From Streptomyces fuscichromogenes (GTDB lineage: Bacteria; Actinomycetota; Actinomycetes; Streptomycetales; Streptomycetaceae): a stretch of 64,000 nt of DNA. Of the stretch, positions 50,227 through 58,184 are shown one piece after another. The translations under genes were made by a program, and so were the position numbers. The notes beneath the pieces were generated by a model that saw only the letters and a list, made by a program, of their open reading frames with translations, was not told where the DNA came from and ran no database searches. Position 1 is the stretch's first letter. The number at the start of each line of letters is the position of its first letter. Where the stretch lies: the NCBI RefSeq assembly GCF_014645815.1, contig NZ_BMML01000001.1, positions 682,395-746,394 of the forward strand, given 5' to 3'.

Positions 50227-51354
50227 TCACGCCCGTATCAACATCAACGCCTGATCCAGCGCCTGCAGGAACCGGTTCACCGTCACCCGGTCCCGTACCG
50301 CGATCCGCACCCAGTCCTCGTCCAGCCCGGGGAACGTGTCCCCCCGCCGCACGGCGTACCCCAGCACCCGCAGCTGTCGGCGCACCGCCGCCGCCTGCGC
50401 CATCCGGACGAGCACGAACGGCCCCTCCGCCGGCCCCGCCACCCGTACCCCCTCCGGCGCGAACTCCTCCAGCCCCGCCACCAGATGGGCCCGGTCGGCG
50501 GCGACCCGGTGCGCCGCGTGCGCCGCCTCCGCCAGCGCGCGCGGCGCCACACACGCCTCGGCCGCCGCCAGCGCCAGCGTCGACACCGGCCACAACGGCT
50601 GCGCCCGCGCCAGCTCGGCGATGACCTCCGGCGCCGCCAGCACGTACCCGATCCGCAGCCCGGCCAGCCCCCACGTCTTCGTCAGACTCCGCAGCACCAC
50701 CAGACCCGGTACATCGGTCCGCGCGGCCAGCGCCTCCCGCTCACCGGGCACCGCGTCCATGAACGCCTCGTCGACCACCAGCGTCCGCCCGGGACGGGCC
50801 AGCCGGGCGATCGCGTCCGCGGGATGCAGCACCGACGTCGGGTTCGTCGGATTGCCGATCACCACCAGGTCGGCGTCCTCCGGGACGGCCGCCGGATCGA
50901 GCCGGAACCCGTCCGCCGCCCGCAGCAGCACCCGGTCCACGGTGTGCCCGGCATCCCGCAGCGCCGCCTCCGGCTCGGTGAACTGCGGGTGCACCACCAC
51001 CGGTTGACGTACCTTCAGCGCCCGCGCCAACAGCACGAACGCCTCCGCGGCACCCGCCGTCAGCAGCACCCGTTCCACCGGCAGCCCGTGCCGCGCCGCG
51101 ACGGCCGCCCGTGCCGCCCGTCCGTCCGGGTAGGCCGCGAGCCCGCCCAGCGACTCGGTGATCCGCTCCCGCAGCCAGGGCGGGGGAGTGCCGGTGCGCA
51201 CGTTGACCGCGAGGTCGACGAGCGCCGCACCGCCGTCCCGGACCTCGGCGTCCCCGTGGTGCCGCAGGTCGTGCCCGCCTCCGGCACCCGCGGAGCCTCT
51301 GTCGTCTCCGGGGTCGCCGGAACCGTCCTCAGTGCGCATGCGCGTGTCCGCCAT
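50227..51354 (-). CDS. cobC: CobC-like PLP enzyme (L-threonine-phosphate decarboxylase type), last gene of the cob operon
   Basis: The 375-residue fold-type I aminotransferase-like protein has NPTNPT (168-173), Asp195 (VVDEAF), the Schiff-base Lys226 (SLTKTWGLAG) and RIGYVLA. It should supply (R)-1-amino-2-propanol phosphate for the cobalamin loop, although members of this actinobacterial branch (Rv2231c-like) are not all tested. The first 40 residues are low-complexity (Gly/Asp/Arg) and unlike the family, so the start may lie downstream. The ATG at 51354 overlaps the cbiX gene by 26 bases. Confidence 0.8.
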   Translation of the reverse strand: MADTRMRTEDGSGDPGDDRGSAGAGGGHDLRHHGDAEVRDGGAALVDLAVNVRTGTPPPWLRERITESLGGLAAYPDGRAARAAVAARHGLPVERVLLTAGAAEAFVLLARALKVRQPVVVHPQFTEPEAALRDAGHTVDRVLLRAADGFRLDPAAVPEDADLVVIGNPTNPTSVLHPADAIARLARPGRTLVVDEAFMDAVPGEREALAARTDVPGLVVLRSLTKTWGLAGLRIGYVLAAPEVIAELARAQPLWPVSTLALAAAEACVAPRALAEAAHAAHRVAADRAHLVAGLEEFAPEGVRVAGPAEGPFVLVRMAQAAAVRRQLRVLGYAVRRGDTFPGLDEDWVRIAVRDRVTVNRFLQALDQALMLIRA

Positions 51355-52258
51355 GGTGATGGTGTCCGTGTCCGTGGTGGTGGTGTCCGTCGTCGTCCGG
51401 GTGGAAGTGCGGCTGCTGCGGCAGCCCGACCTTGTCCTCGAAGCCGGGCAGCGCGATCCGGTACACGCACGAGTCGCAGTTCATCCGCAGATCACCCTCG
51501 ACCGCCTCCCGGTACCGCTCCATCACCAGGTCGAGCAGTTCCGGCTCGGGCCCGACGACGTCCGCCGAACGCACCTCGACCTCCGGGTGCGCGGCCGCCC
51601 AGCCCTCGGTCTGCTGCCGCACCCGGTCCGGCAGGATCCCGGTGAAGAGAAAGTACGGCAGGACCACGATCCGGCGCGCCCCCAGTTTCAGACACCGGTC
51701 GAGCCCGCTCGGCACGTCCGGCGCCGCCAGCGACACGAACGCTGTCTCCACGCCGGCGTATCCGCGCCCCTCCCACAGCAGCCGGGCCGCCTTGTACACC
51801 TCGGCGTTGGCGTCGGGGTCCGTCGAACCGCGGCCCACCAGCAGCACGGTCACGTCCGCGCGGTCCAGCGCGGCCCGCGAGGAACCGCCCATCGCCTCGT
51901 CGAGACGGCGTTCGAGGACCGCCAGCAGGGCGGGGTGCGGCCCGAGCGGACGGCCGTAGGTGTACGAGATCCCCGGGTGCCGCTCCTTCTCCCGGGCCAG
52001 CGCGGCCGGGATGTCGCCCTTGGCGTGCCCGGCGGAGACCAGCATCAGAGGTACCGCGGCGAACCGCCGCACGCCCTTGTCGACCAACTCCGCGACGGCA
52101 TCGCCGAGCGGCGGCGGGGACAGCTCGATGAAGCCGCCCGCGACGGGCAGTTCGGGGTGGCGGCGCCCCAGCTCCCGTACGAAGTCGCGGAACGCCTCGG
52201 CCCCGGCGTCGTCCCGGGTGCCGTGGCCGGCGATGAGCAGGGCGGGCGGGGTGGTCAC
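51329..52258 (-). CDS. cbiX: Sirohydrochlorin cobaltochelatase CbiX with His-rich tail
   Basis: The 309-residue protein has two CbiX half domains. The first (about 4-120) contains LLIAGHGTRDDAG with His12 and MLVSAGHAKGDIP. The second (about 140-255) contains LLVGRGSTDPDAN and YFLFTGILPDRV. A MNCDSC motif (M-x-C-x-x-C) near residue 260 and a histidine-rich C-terminus of about 25 residues follow. The M-x-C-x-x-C plus His tail is known from Bacillus megaterium CbiX, where it binds an iron-sulfur cluster. The enzyme inserts cobalt early in corrin synthesis. The GTG start overlaps the cobH stop. Confidence 0.9.
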   Translation of the reverse strand: MTTPPALLIAGHGTRDDAGAEAFRDFVRELGRRHPELPVAGGFIELSPPPLGDAVAELVDKGVRRFAAVPLMLVSAGHAKGDIPAALAREKERHPGISYTYGRPLGPHPALLAVLERRLDEAMGGSSRAALDRADVTVLLVGRGSTDPDANAEVYKAARLLWEGRGYAGVETAFVSLAAPDVPSGLDRCLKLGARRIVVLPYFLFTGILPDRVRQQTEGWAAAHPEVEVRSADVVGPEPELLDLVMERYREAVEGDLRMNCDSCVYRIALPGFEDKVGLPQQPHFHPDDDGHHHHGHGHHHHGGHAHAH

Positions 52259-52839
52259 AGCGTCTCCTCGGAAGTGGGGTGGTACAGCAGGGCGTTCAGC
52301 GCGGCGGCGGCGACCGCCGAACCGCCCTTCTCGGACACGTTGCTGACGGCGGGCAGGCCGCTCTCCCGCAACGCGGCCTTGGACTCGACGGCGCCGACGA
52401 AACCGACGGGCAGGCCGATCACGAGCACGGGGGCGGCGTCCAGCGTCAGCAGTTCCTCCAGGGCGGTCGGCGCGTTGCCGATCACCCACAGGGCGCCGGG
52501 CCCGACCTGTTCGTAGGCGAGCCGGATCGCGTGTGCCGAACGGGTCAGGCCCGGCCCGGCCACGGCGTCCCGCAGCCGGCACACCGTCTCCCGGCGGGTG
52601 ATCCCGGCGCCGACCATCTCGACGTCCACGACGACCGGCGCACCGGCGTGCAGCGCCGCATGCGCCTTCGCCAGCTGCCCCTCGTCGGTCACCAGGTCGG
52701 CCGCGTACTCCAGGTCGGCGGCGGAGTGGACGACCCGCTCCACCACCGCCCGGGTCAGCGGCGGGAAGTGCGTGGTGTCCAGGCGGGCGCGCAGCCGCCG
52801 GTAGGACTCCTGCTCGATGGGATGGACGACCCGGTTCAC
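52255..52839 (-). CDS. cobH: Precorrin-8X methylmutase CobH
   Basis: The 194-residue enzyme moves a methyl group to give hydrogenobyrinate. Family words are VHPIEQESYRRLRARLD, RVVHSAADLEYA with the catalytic His, VDVEMVGAGI and VIGLPVGFVGAVESKAAL. The GTG at 52839 follows GGAGGAGG and overlaps the stop of the fusion gene before it. The length is normal. Confidence 0.94.
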   Translation of the reverse strand: MNRVVHPIEQESYRRLRARLDTTHFPPLTRAVVERVVHSAADLEYAADLVTDEGQLAKAHAALHAGAPVVVDVEMVGAGITRRETVCRLRDAVAGPGLTRSAHAIRLAYEQVGPGALWVIGNAPTALEELLTLDAAPVLVIGLPVGFVGAVESKAALRESGLPAVSNVSEKGGSAVAAAALNALLYHPTSEETL

Positions 52840-54539
52840 CTGACCTCCTCCTGAGCGCTCTCCTGCCAGCGGTAGCCGCGCGGGGTGACCATGCGCCCGG
52901 CGATGTCGCGGGTCGCCGTGTTGCCCACGGTCACGACGGTCATCATGTCGACCCACGCCGGGTCCAGCGCACCCAGGGTGGTCAGCCGGCTCGACTCGTC
53001 GGGGCGCGAGGCGTTGCGTACGACACCGACGGGCGTGGTCGGCTCGCGGTGCTCCGCCAGGATCGCGAGCGCCTTGGGCAGCTGCCAGTCGCGGCCCCGG
53101 GAGCGCGGGTTGTAGAACGTCACGACGATGTCCGCCGAGGCCGCCGCGCGCACCCGGCGCTCGATGACCTCCCACGGCGTGTGCAGGTCGGACAGGCTGA
53201 TGGAGACATGGTCGTGGCCGAGCGGCGCGCCCAGGATCGCCGCGGCCGCGAGCGCCGCGGTGACGCCCGGGACGCCGATCACGTCGATGTCGTCGGAGGC
53301 CTCGGCGAGCGCGGGGGAGGCCATCGCGTACACGCCGGCGTCCCCGCTGCCGATCAGCGCGACGGCGTGCCCGGCACGCGCCTCGGCGACCGCGGTACGC
53401 GCCCGCTCCTCCTCGGCGCCGAGCCCCGACTCCAGGATCCGGGTGCCGGGCCGGAGCAGGTCCCGGATCTGGTCGACGTACTGGTCGAGCCCGACGAGCA
53501 CGGCGGCACGGCGGAGTTCGGCCCTGGCCCGCGGGGTGAGCAGGTCCCGGGCACCCGGGCCGAGTCCGACGACCGCGAGCCGCCCGCGCGCCGGACGCCG
53601 TACGACGGCACAGGTCGCCATGGCGGGCCGGCCGTCCTCGCGGACCGACTTCCGCTTGGGCACGAGGAGTTCACCGCCCCGCGCGAGAGCCGCCGCCTCG
53701 GCGACGGAGGGGGTGCCGACGGCGGCGAGGGGAGCGTCCGAGGGGTTGGGGACCTGGATCCCGGCCAGCTCCCCGGCGGAGTAGGTCACCAGCGGGACCC
53801 CGAGCCGCGCGGCCGCCGCGACGATCCCGGGCTCCGCGGCCTTGGCGTCCACGGTGGCGAGTTCGGCGATGCTGCGCGGCGACAGCCCCGCGTCCCGCAG
53901 GGCCGCTTCGACGAGGCCGAGCACCTCGTCGACGGGGGCGTCCTTGGCGGCGCCGACCCCGACGACCAGGGACGGCGGCCGCAACAGCACCTCGTTCGGG
54001 GCGGGTTCGGCCGCACGGTCGGTCAGCCGGACGGAGCAGACGCCCTCCTCCGCCAGCGGCAGCGGCGGCAGCGGCCATGCCAACTCGGCGTGCAGCGCCA
54101 CCGGTTCGCCGTCCAGCAGGGCCCGTGACACGGTGGCCACCGAGCCCTCGACCGGGAAGCCGAGGGTGTCGAGTCCGGGCAGTCCGACGGCGTCGGTCGC
54201 GGTGGTCACCACCGGCTGCGCGGCCAGCGACTCGGCCACCTCCGCGGCGAGTTCGTTCGCACCGCCGCCGTGCCCCCCGACCAGCGACACCGCGAACCGG
54301 CCGCCCTCGTCGACGCACACCACCCCCGGGTCGGTCGCCTTCCCGCCCAGCAGCGGGGCGATCAGCCGTACCACCGCACCGGTGGCCAGGAAACACACCA
54401 GCTGCTCGCACTCCGCGAACGCGGACCGGACGGCGTCCTTGACGGGACCGTCGTACACCCGCGTGCGGTCCGGCCACGCCGCGGCCAGCCGGTCGCGTGC
54501 CGCCGCCCCCGCCGCGGTGGCGGAAATCAGGCCGATCAC
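52836..54539 (-). CDS. cobJ: CbiG-CobJ fusion: cobalt-precorrin hydrolase-like domain plus precorrin-3B C17-methyltransferase
   Basis: The 567-residue protein joins two enzymes. Residues 1-315 are CbiG-like (VCFLATGAVVRLIAPLLGGKATDPGVV near 48-74; GVGAAKDAP near 194; IQVPNPSDAP near 261). Residues 319-567 are the SAM-dependent CobJ (LAVVGLGPGARDLLTP; SGDAGVYAMASP; VTFYNPRSRGRDWQL). It contracts the corrin ring and methylates C17. The GTG at 54539 overlaps the cobL stop. Such fusions are common in actinobacteria. Confidence 0.92.
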   Translation of the reverse strand: MIGLISATAAGAAARDRLAAAWPDRTRVYDGPVKDAVRSAFAECEQLVCFLATGAVVRLIAPLLGGKATDPGVVCVDEGGRFAVSLVGGHGGGANELAAEVAESLAAQPVVTTATDAVGLPGLDTLGFPVEGSVATVSRALLDGEPVALHAELAWPLPPLPLAEEGVCSVRLTDRAAEPAPNEVLLRPPSLVVGVGAAKDAPVDEVLGLVEAALRDAGLSPRSIAELATVDAKAAEPGIVAAAARLGVPLVTYSAGELAGIQVPNPSDAPLAAVGTPSVAEAAALARGGELLVPKRKSVREDGRPAMATCAVVRRPARGRLAVVGLGPGARDLLTPRARAELRRAAVLVGLDQYVDQIRDLLRPGTRILESGLGAEEERARTAVAEARAGHAVALIGSGDAGVYAMASPALAEASDDIDVIGVPGVTAALAAAAILGAPLGHDHVSISLSDLHTPWEVIERRVRAAASADIVVTFYNPRSRGRDWQLPKALAILAEHREPTTPVGVVRNASRPDESSRLTTLGALDPAWVDMMTVVTVGNTATRDIAGRMVTPRGYRWQESAQEEVR

Positions 54540-55780
54540 TGAGCAACTCCTTCTTCGGGTCCATCTTCGGAGACGGGGATCCTGGACCCCCACAGCAGGA
54601 ACACGGGATTGGTCGCCGCCAGCCGGGTCACCTCGCCCGGCAGCGGCGCGAGACGGGAGGACTGCAGCAGCACCCCGTCGCAGGAGAACCCGGCACCGGT
54701 GAGCGCCGCCCGCGCCGCCGGTACCCGGTCCAGGGCGGCCATCGCGACCACCACGGTCCGCCGGGCGCGCCGCGCGCAGGCGTCGACGACGGCCGGCAGT
54801 TCACGGCCCCCGCCGCCGACGAACACGGCGTCGGGATCGGGCAGCTGGGCCAGCGCCTCCGGCGCCGTGCCGTGCACCACGTCCACGTACACGCCGTGCG
54901 CCAGGGCGTTGGCGGCGATCCGCCCGACCCCGTCCGCCGTCTTCTCCACGGCGACGGCGGCGGCACCGAGGCGGGCGCACTCCACGGCCACCGATCCGGA
55001 CCCCGCGCCGACGTCCCAGACCAGGTCGCCCAGCCGGGGCCCGAGCCGGGCCAGGGCCAGCGCCCGTACCTCGAACTTGGTGATCATCGAGTCGCGGTGC
55101 GCGAACGCGTCCTCGCCGAGGGCCCAGCCGCCGGGTTCCGCCCGGCCGCCCGCCACCGTCCGCACGGCACCGAGCGCCCGTGACTCGTCGAGGCAGAGCA
55201 CCACGCTGACGTCCGTCCCCCAGTCCCGGCCGGCCGCCTCGTCGGGCGTGACCCGTTCGACGCGCTCCCGTACGGAGCCCAGGGCCGAGGCGACGACGAG
55301 GACCCGCGGGGCGTGCCGCAGGGCCGCGCCGAGTTCGGCCGGGCCCGCTCCCGGCCCGGTCAGCACCGCGACCTTGGGATGCGCCCGGCACACGTTGACC
55401 GCCGTACGCGGCTCCCGGCCGTGCGCGCTCACCACCACGGCGTCGTCCCAGGGCAGCCCGACCCGCGCGAAGGCGGCGGCGACGGAGGACACCCCGGGGC
55501 GTACGTCCAGCGCCGCGGCCCCGAACCGCTCGGCCAGCACCCGCACGATGCCGAAGAACCCGGGGTCCCCGGAGGCCAGCACGGTCACGGGCCGGTCCTT
55601 GCCGACGTACTCCTCGATGGTGTCCAGGGCGGGCGCCAGCGGCCCGAGGACGATCCGCTCGGCCCCCTCCGGCAGCCGTACGGCGTCCAGGTGCCGCCGC
55701 CCGCCGACGACCAGCTCGGCCCCGGCCAGCGTCTCCGGCGCCGGGGCCGCTCCCGTCCCCGTACCGACGACCGTGATCAT
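54536..55780 (-). CDS. cobL: Precorrin-6Y C5,C15-methyltransferase (decarboxylating) CobL (CbiE-CbiT)
   Basis: The 414-residue bifunctional enzyme has an N-terminal CbiE methyltransferase (about 1-200, ITVVGTGTG, VLASGDPGFFGI, RPGVSSVAAAFARVGLPWDDA). A C-terminal CbiT domain (about 215-400) has the SAM site LVWDVGAGSGSVAVE and VFVGGGGRELPAVV. It methylates C5 and C15 and removes the C12 acetate carboxyl. The ATG at 55780 overlaps the cobM stop. Confidence 0.94.
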   Translation of the reverse strand: MITVVGTGTGAAPAPETLAGAELVVGGRRHLDAVRLPEGAERIVLGPLAPALDTIEEYVGKDRPVTVLASGDPGFFGIVRVLAERFGAAALDVRPGVSSVAAAFARVGLPWDDAVVVSAHGREPRTAVNVCRAHPKVAVLTGPGAGPAELGAALRHAPRVLVVASALGSVRERVERVTPDEAAGRDWGTDVSVVLCLDESRALGAVRTVAGGRAEPGGWALGEDAFAHRDSMITKFEVRALALARLGPRLGDLVWDVGAGSGSVAVECARLGAAAVAVEKTADGVGRIAANALAHGVYVDVVHGTAPEALAQLPDPDAVFVGGGGRELPAVVDACARRARRTVVVAMAALDRVPAARAALTGAGFSCDGVLLQSSRLAPLPGEVTRLAATNPVFLLWGSRIPVSEDGPEEGVAQ

Positions 55781-56625
55781 GTACTGGCCCCCCGCTCGCG
55801 CAGCGCCCGCCGGGCCTCGGGGTCGGCCTTGCGGAAGCCGTGGAAGTGGCCGGGATGGTAGAGGTGGGAGCGGGTGCCCCGGGCGTCCAGGGCCGGGCCG
55901 ACCAGGAAGAGGGTGTGCTTCCAGAGCCTGTGCTCCTTGACCGTCTCCTCCAGCGTCTCGATCGTGCACTTCACGATCAGCTCCTCCGGCCAGGTCGCCT
56001 GATAGGCGACGACGACCGGGGTGGTGGTCGGGTAGCCGCCCTCCAGCAGCTCCCGCACCAGCTGCCCGCTGCGCGCGGCGGAGAGGAAGATCGCCATGGT
56101 GGTCCCGTGCCGGGCGAACTCCCGTACCTCCTCGCCCGGCGGCATCGGCGTCTTGCCGCCGCCGAGCCGGGTGAGCACGACGGACTGCGCCACCTCGGGA
56201 ATGGTCAGCTCGCGCCGGGCCAGCGCGGCCACGGCCGAGAAGGCGGAGACGCCCGGCACGATCTCGACCTCGATGCCGAGCCCGGCACACCGGTCGACCT
56301 GCTCCTGGGTACCGCCCCACAGGGCCGGGTCCCCGGAGTGGATCCGGGCCACCCGCAGCCCCTCGGCACGGGCCCGCTCGTACACGGCCACGACGTCCTC
56401 GAGGGACATCGTCGCGGAGTCGAGAACCTCCGCGTCCTCGCGCGCGTGCTGGAGGACCTCCGCCTGGACCAGGCTCGCGGCCCAGATCACGACGTCGGCC
56501 TCGGCGATCGCGCGCGCGGCCCGGAACGTCAGCAGATCGGCGGCGCCGGGGCCGGCGCCGACGAAGGTCACCTTGCCGGTGGGAGCGTCGCCGGGGACAG
56601 GGGCGGCGGCAGCGGCATCGGCCAT
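55777..56625 (-). CDS. cobM: Precorrin-4 C11-methyltransferase CobM
   Basis: The 282-residue SAM methyltransferase has VTFVGAGPGAADLLTFRA, RIHSGDPALWGGTQEQ, EIVPGVSAFSA and AIFLSAARSGQLV. It methylates C11 of the corrin. The start MADAAAAA was chosen because a purine-rich AGAGGA lies upstream; it has a slightly long flexible N-terminus. Only 84 bases separate it from the divergent ZIP gene, so the promoter of the left half of the cob operon is probably here. I see no B12 riboswitch. Confidence 0.93.
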   Translation of the reverse strand: MADAAAAAPVPGDAPTGKVTFVGAGPGAADLLTFRAARAIAEADVVIWAASLVQAEVLQHAREDAEVLDSATMSLEDVVAVYERARAEGLRVARIHSGDPALWGGTQEQVDRCAGLGIEVEIVPGVSAFSAVAALARRELTIPEVAQSVVLTRLGGGKTPMPPGEEVREFARHGTTMAIFLSAARSGQLVRELLEGGYPTTTPVVVAYQATWPEELIVKCTIETLEETVKEHRLWKHTLFLVGPALDARGTRSHLYHPGHFHGFRKADPEARRALRERGAST

Positions 56626-56709
56626 GGAAAATCGGTCCTCTCTGGACAAAGGGTGTTACGGGTGCTGCTGGATGTGCGCTGAGGCGGGTCGATCGGATAG
56701 CAAGGGCAC

Positions 56710-57438
56710 ATGGCGGTCTTCGTCGCGCTCGGCGCGTTCCTGATGACGCTGGCCGGCGGCTGGACGGCACAGCGTGTGACCGACCGTCGCCACCTGGTCC
56801 TGGGTCTGGCCGGCGGTCTGATGCTCGGGGTGGTCGGCCTCGACCTGCTGCCGGAGGCGCTGCGCGCGGCCGGCCGCGAGATCTACGGCGTACCGGCCGC
56901 CCTGCTGCTGTTCGTGGCCGGTTTCCTGCTGGCCCATCTGGTGGAACGCACCCTGGCCCTGCGCCAGGCCGCGCACGGCGGTGACGAGCACGGTCACCGG
57001 GCGCCCGAGGTGGGCCTGACGGCGGCCGGGGCGATGGTCGGCCACAGCGCGATGGACGGCGTGGCGATCGGCGCGGCCTTCCAGGTGGGCGGCGGCATGG
57101 GCACGGCGGTCGCGCTCGCGGTCATCGCGCACGACTTCGCGGACGGCTTCAACACGTTCACGATCACGAGCCTGTACGGCAACGCGCGCCGCCGGGCGAT
57201 AGCGATGCTGATCGCCGACGCCTGCGCACCGGTCCTCGGCGCGCTCTCCACGGTCTTCGTCACCATCCCGGAGGCCCTGCTCGGCGGCTATCTCGGCCTC
57301 TTCGGCGGCGTGCTGCTCTATCTGGCCGCCGCGGAGATCCTGCCCGAGGCCCACCACGAGCACCCGGCCCGCTCGACGCTGCTGTGCACCGTGGCGGGCG
57401 CGGCGTTCATCTGGCTGGTGGTGGGCATTTCCGGCTGA
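56710..57438 (+). CDS. ZIP family metal transporter inside the cob locus
   Basis: The 242-residue membrane protein has eight predicted helices and the ZIP signatures: HSAMDGVAIGAA in helix 4 and HDFADGFNTFTIT in helix 5. A short His-rich loop (GGDEHGHR) precedes helix 4. ZIP proteins import zinc, iron or cobalt. Position within the cobalamin genes suggests cobalt supply for CbiX/CobN, but metal specificity cannot be read from the sequence. It is on the opposite strand to all cob genes, and its stop is 11 bases from the cobI stop. Confidence 0.85.
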   Translation: MAVFVALGAFLMTLAGGWTAQRVTDRRHLVLGLAGGLMLGVVGLDLLPEALRAAGREIYGVPAALLLFVAGFLLAHLVERTLALRQAAHGGDEHGHRAPEVGLTAAGAMVGHSAMDGVAIGAAFQVGGGMGTAVALAVIAHDFADGFNTFTITSLYGNARRRAIAMLIADACAPVLGALSTVFVTIPEALLGGYLGLFGGVLLYLAAAEILPEAHHEHPARSTLLCTVAGAAFIWLVVGISG

Positions 57439-57449
57439 CGCCCGACCGC

Positions 57450-58184
57450 TCACAGCTTCCCGCCTCTGCCGCCGTCCCGGCGCGGGGGTGCGATGAGCGT
57501 GGAGAGGTACGGCAGCGGGGTGCCGTCCAGTTCGGCGGCGGGCCGGATCGACTCCTCGTCCAGTCCCAGCGCCGACCCCCACACGGCGTCCTCGATCCGC
57601 CCGGTCTCCCGCAGCGCCGCCACGACCGCCTCGGCCTGCCGCCCGAACTTGTACGCCACGACCGTCCCCGGCCCGCTCAGCGCGTCCTTGAGCGCCTCCG
57701 CCCCCGCGGTCACCGGCACCAGCGTCAGCGGTTCGGTCCCCTCGGTGAGCACCGCCCCGGAGCGGGCGGCGAGGTCCTGCATGGCGGTGATCCCGGGCAC
57801 CGTCTCCACGGCCGCCTCCGGCACCAGCTCGGCGATGGTCTGCGCGAGATACGTGAACGTCGAATAGACATTCGGATCCCCGATGGTGGCGAAGGCGACC
57901 GTCCCGTGCCCGCGCAGCAACTCGGCCACCCTGGCGCCGGCCGCGTCCCAGGCGGCCTCCCGCCGCCCCCGGTCACTGCGCTCGTTCAGCGCGAAGACGA
58001 CCCGTACGACCTTCTCCGCGCCGACGTAGTGCAGCACGGTGGCCTCGGCCCGCCCGCGCTCACCGCTGTCCATGACGGGGACCACGACGACATCGGCCGC
58101 GCGCAGGGCGTTGACCCCCTTGACGGTCACCAGCTCGGGATCGCCGGGCCCGACACCGACTCCGATCAACCTGCTGCTGCTCAT
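57450..58184 (-). CDS. cobI: Precorrin-2 C20-methyltransferase CobI
   Basis: The 244-residue SAM methyltransferase has LIGVGVGPGDPELVTVKG, ATIGDPNVYSTFTYL and TVPGITAMQDLAARSG. It methylates C20, the first step specific to the corrin branch. The ATG overlaps the stop of cobB (ATGA). It ends the right half of the cob operon, facing the ZIP gene. Confidence 0.94.
   Translation of the reverse strand: MSSSRLIGVGVGPGDPELVTVKGVNALRAADVVVVPVMDSGERGRAEATVLHYVGAEKVVRVVFALNERSDRGRREAAWDAAGARVAELLRGHGTVAFATIGDPNVYSTFTYLAQTIAELVPEAAVETVPGITAMQDLAARSGAVLTEGTEPLTLVPVTAGAEALKDALSGPGTVVAYKFGRQAEAVVAALRETGRIEDAVWGSALGLDEESIRPAAELDGTPLPYLSTLIAPPRRDGGRGGKL

Noticed and set aside
56626..56709. A cobalamin riboswitch before cobM or the ZIP gene
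   Set aside because: The gap is only 84 bases and lacks a B12-box-like core. A riboswitch upstream of cobN would lie outside the window.
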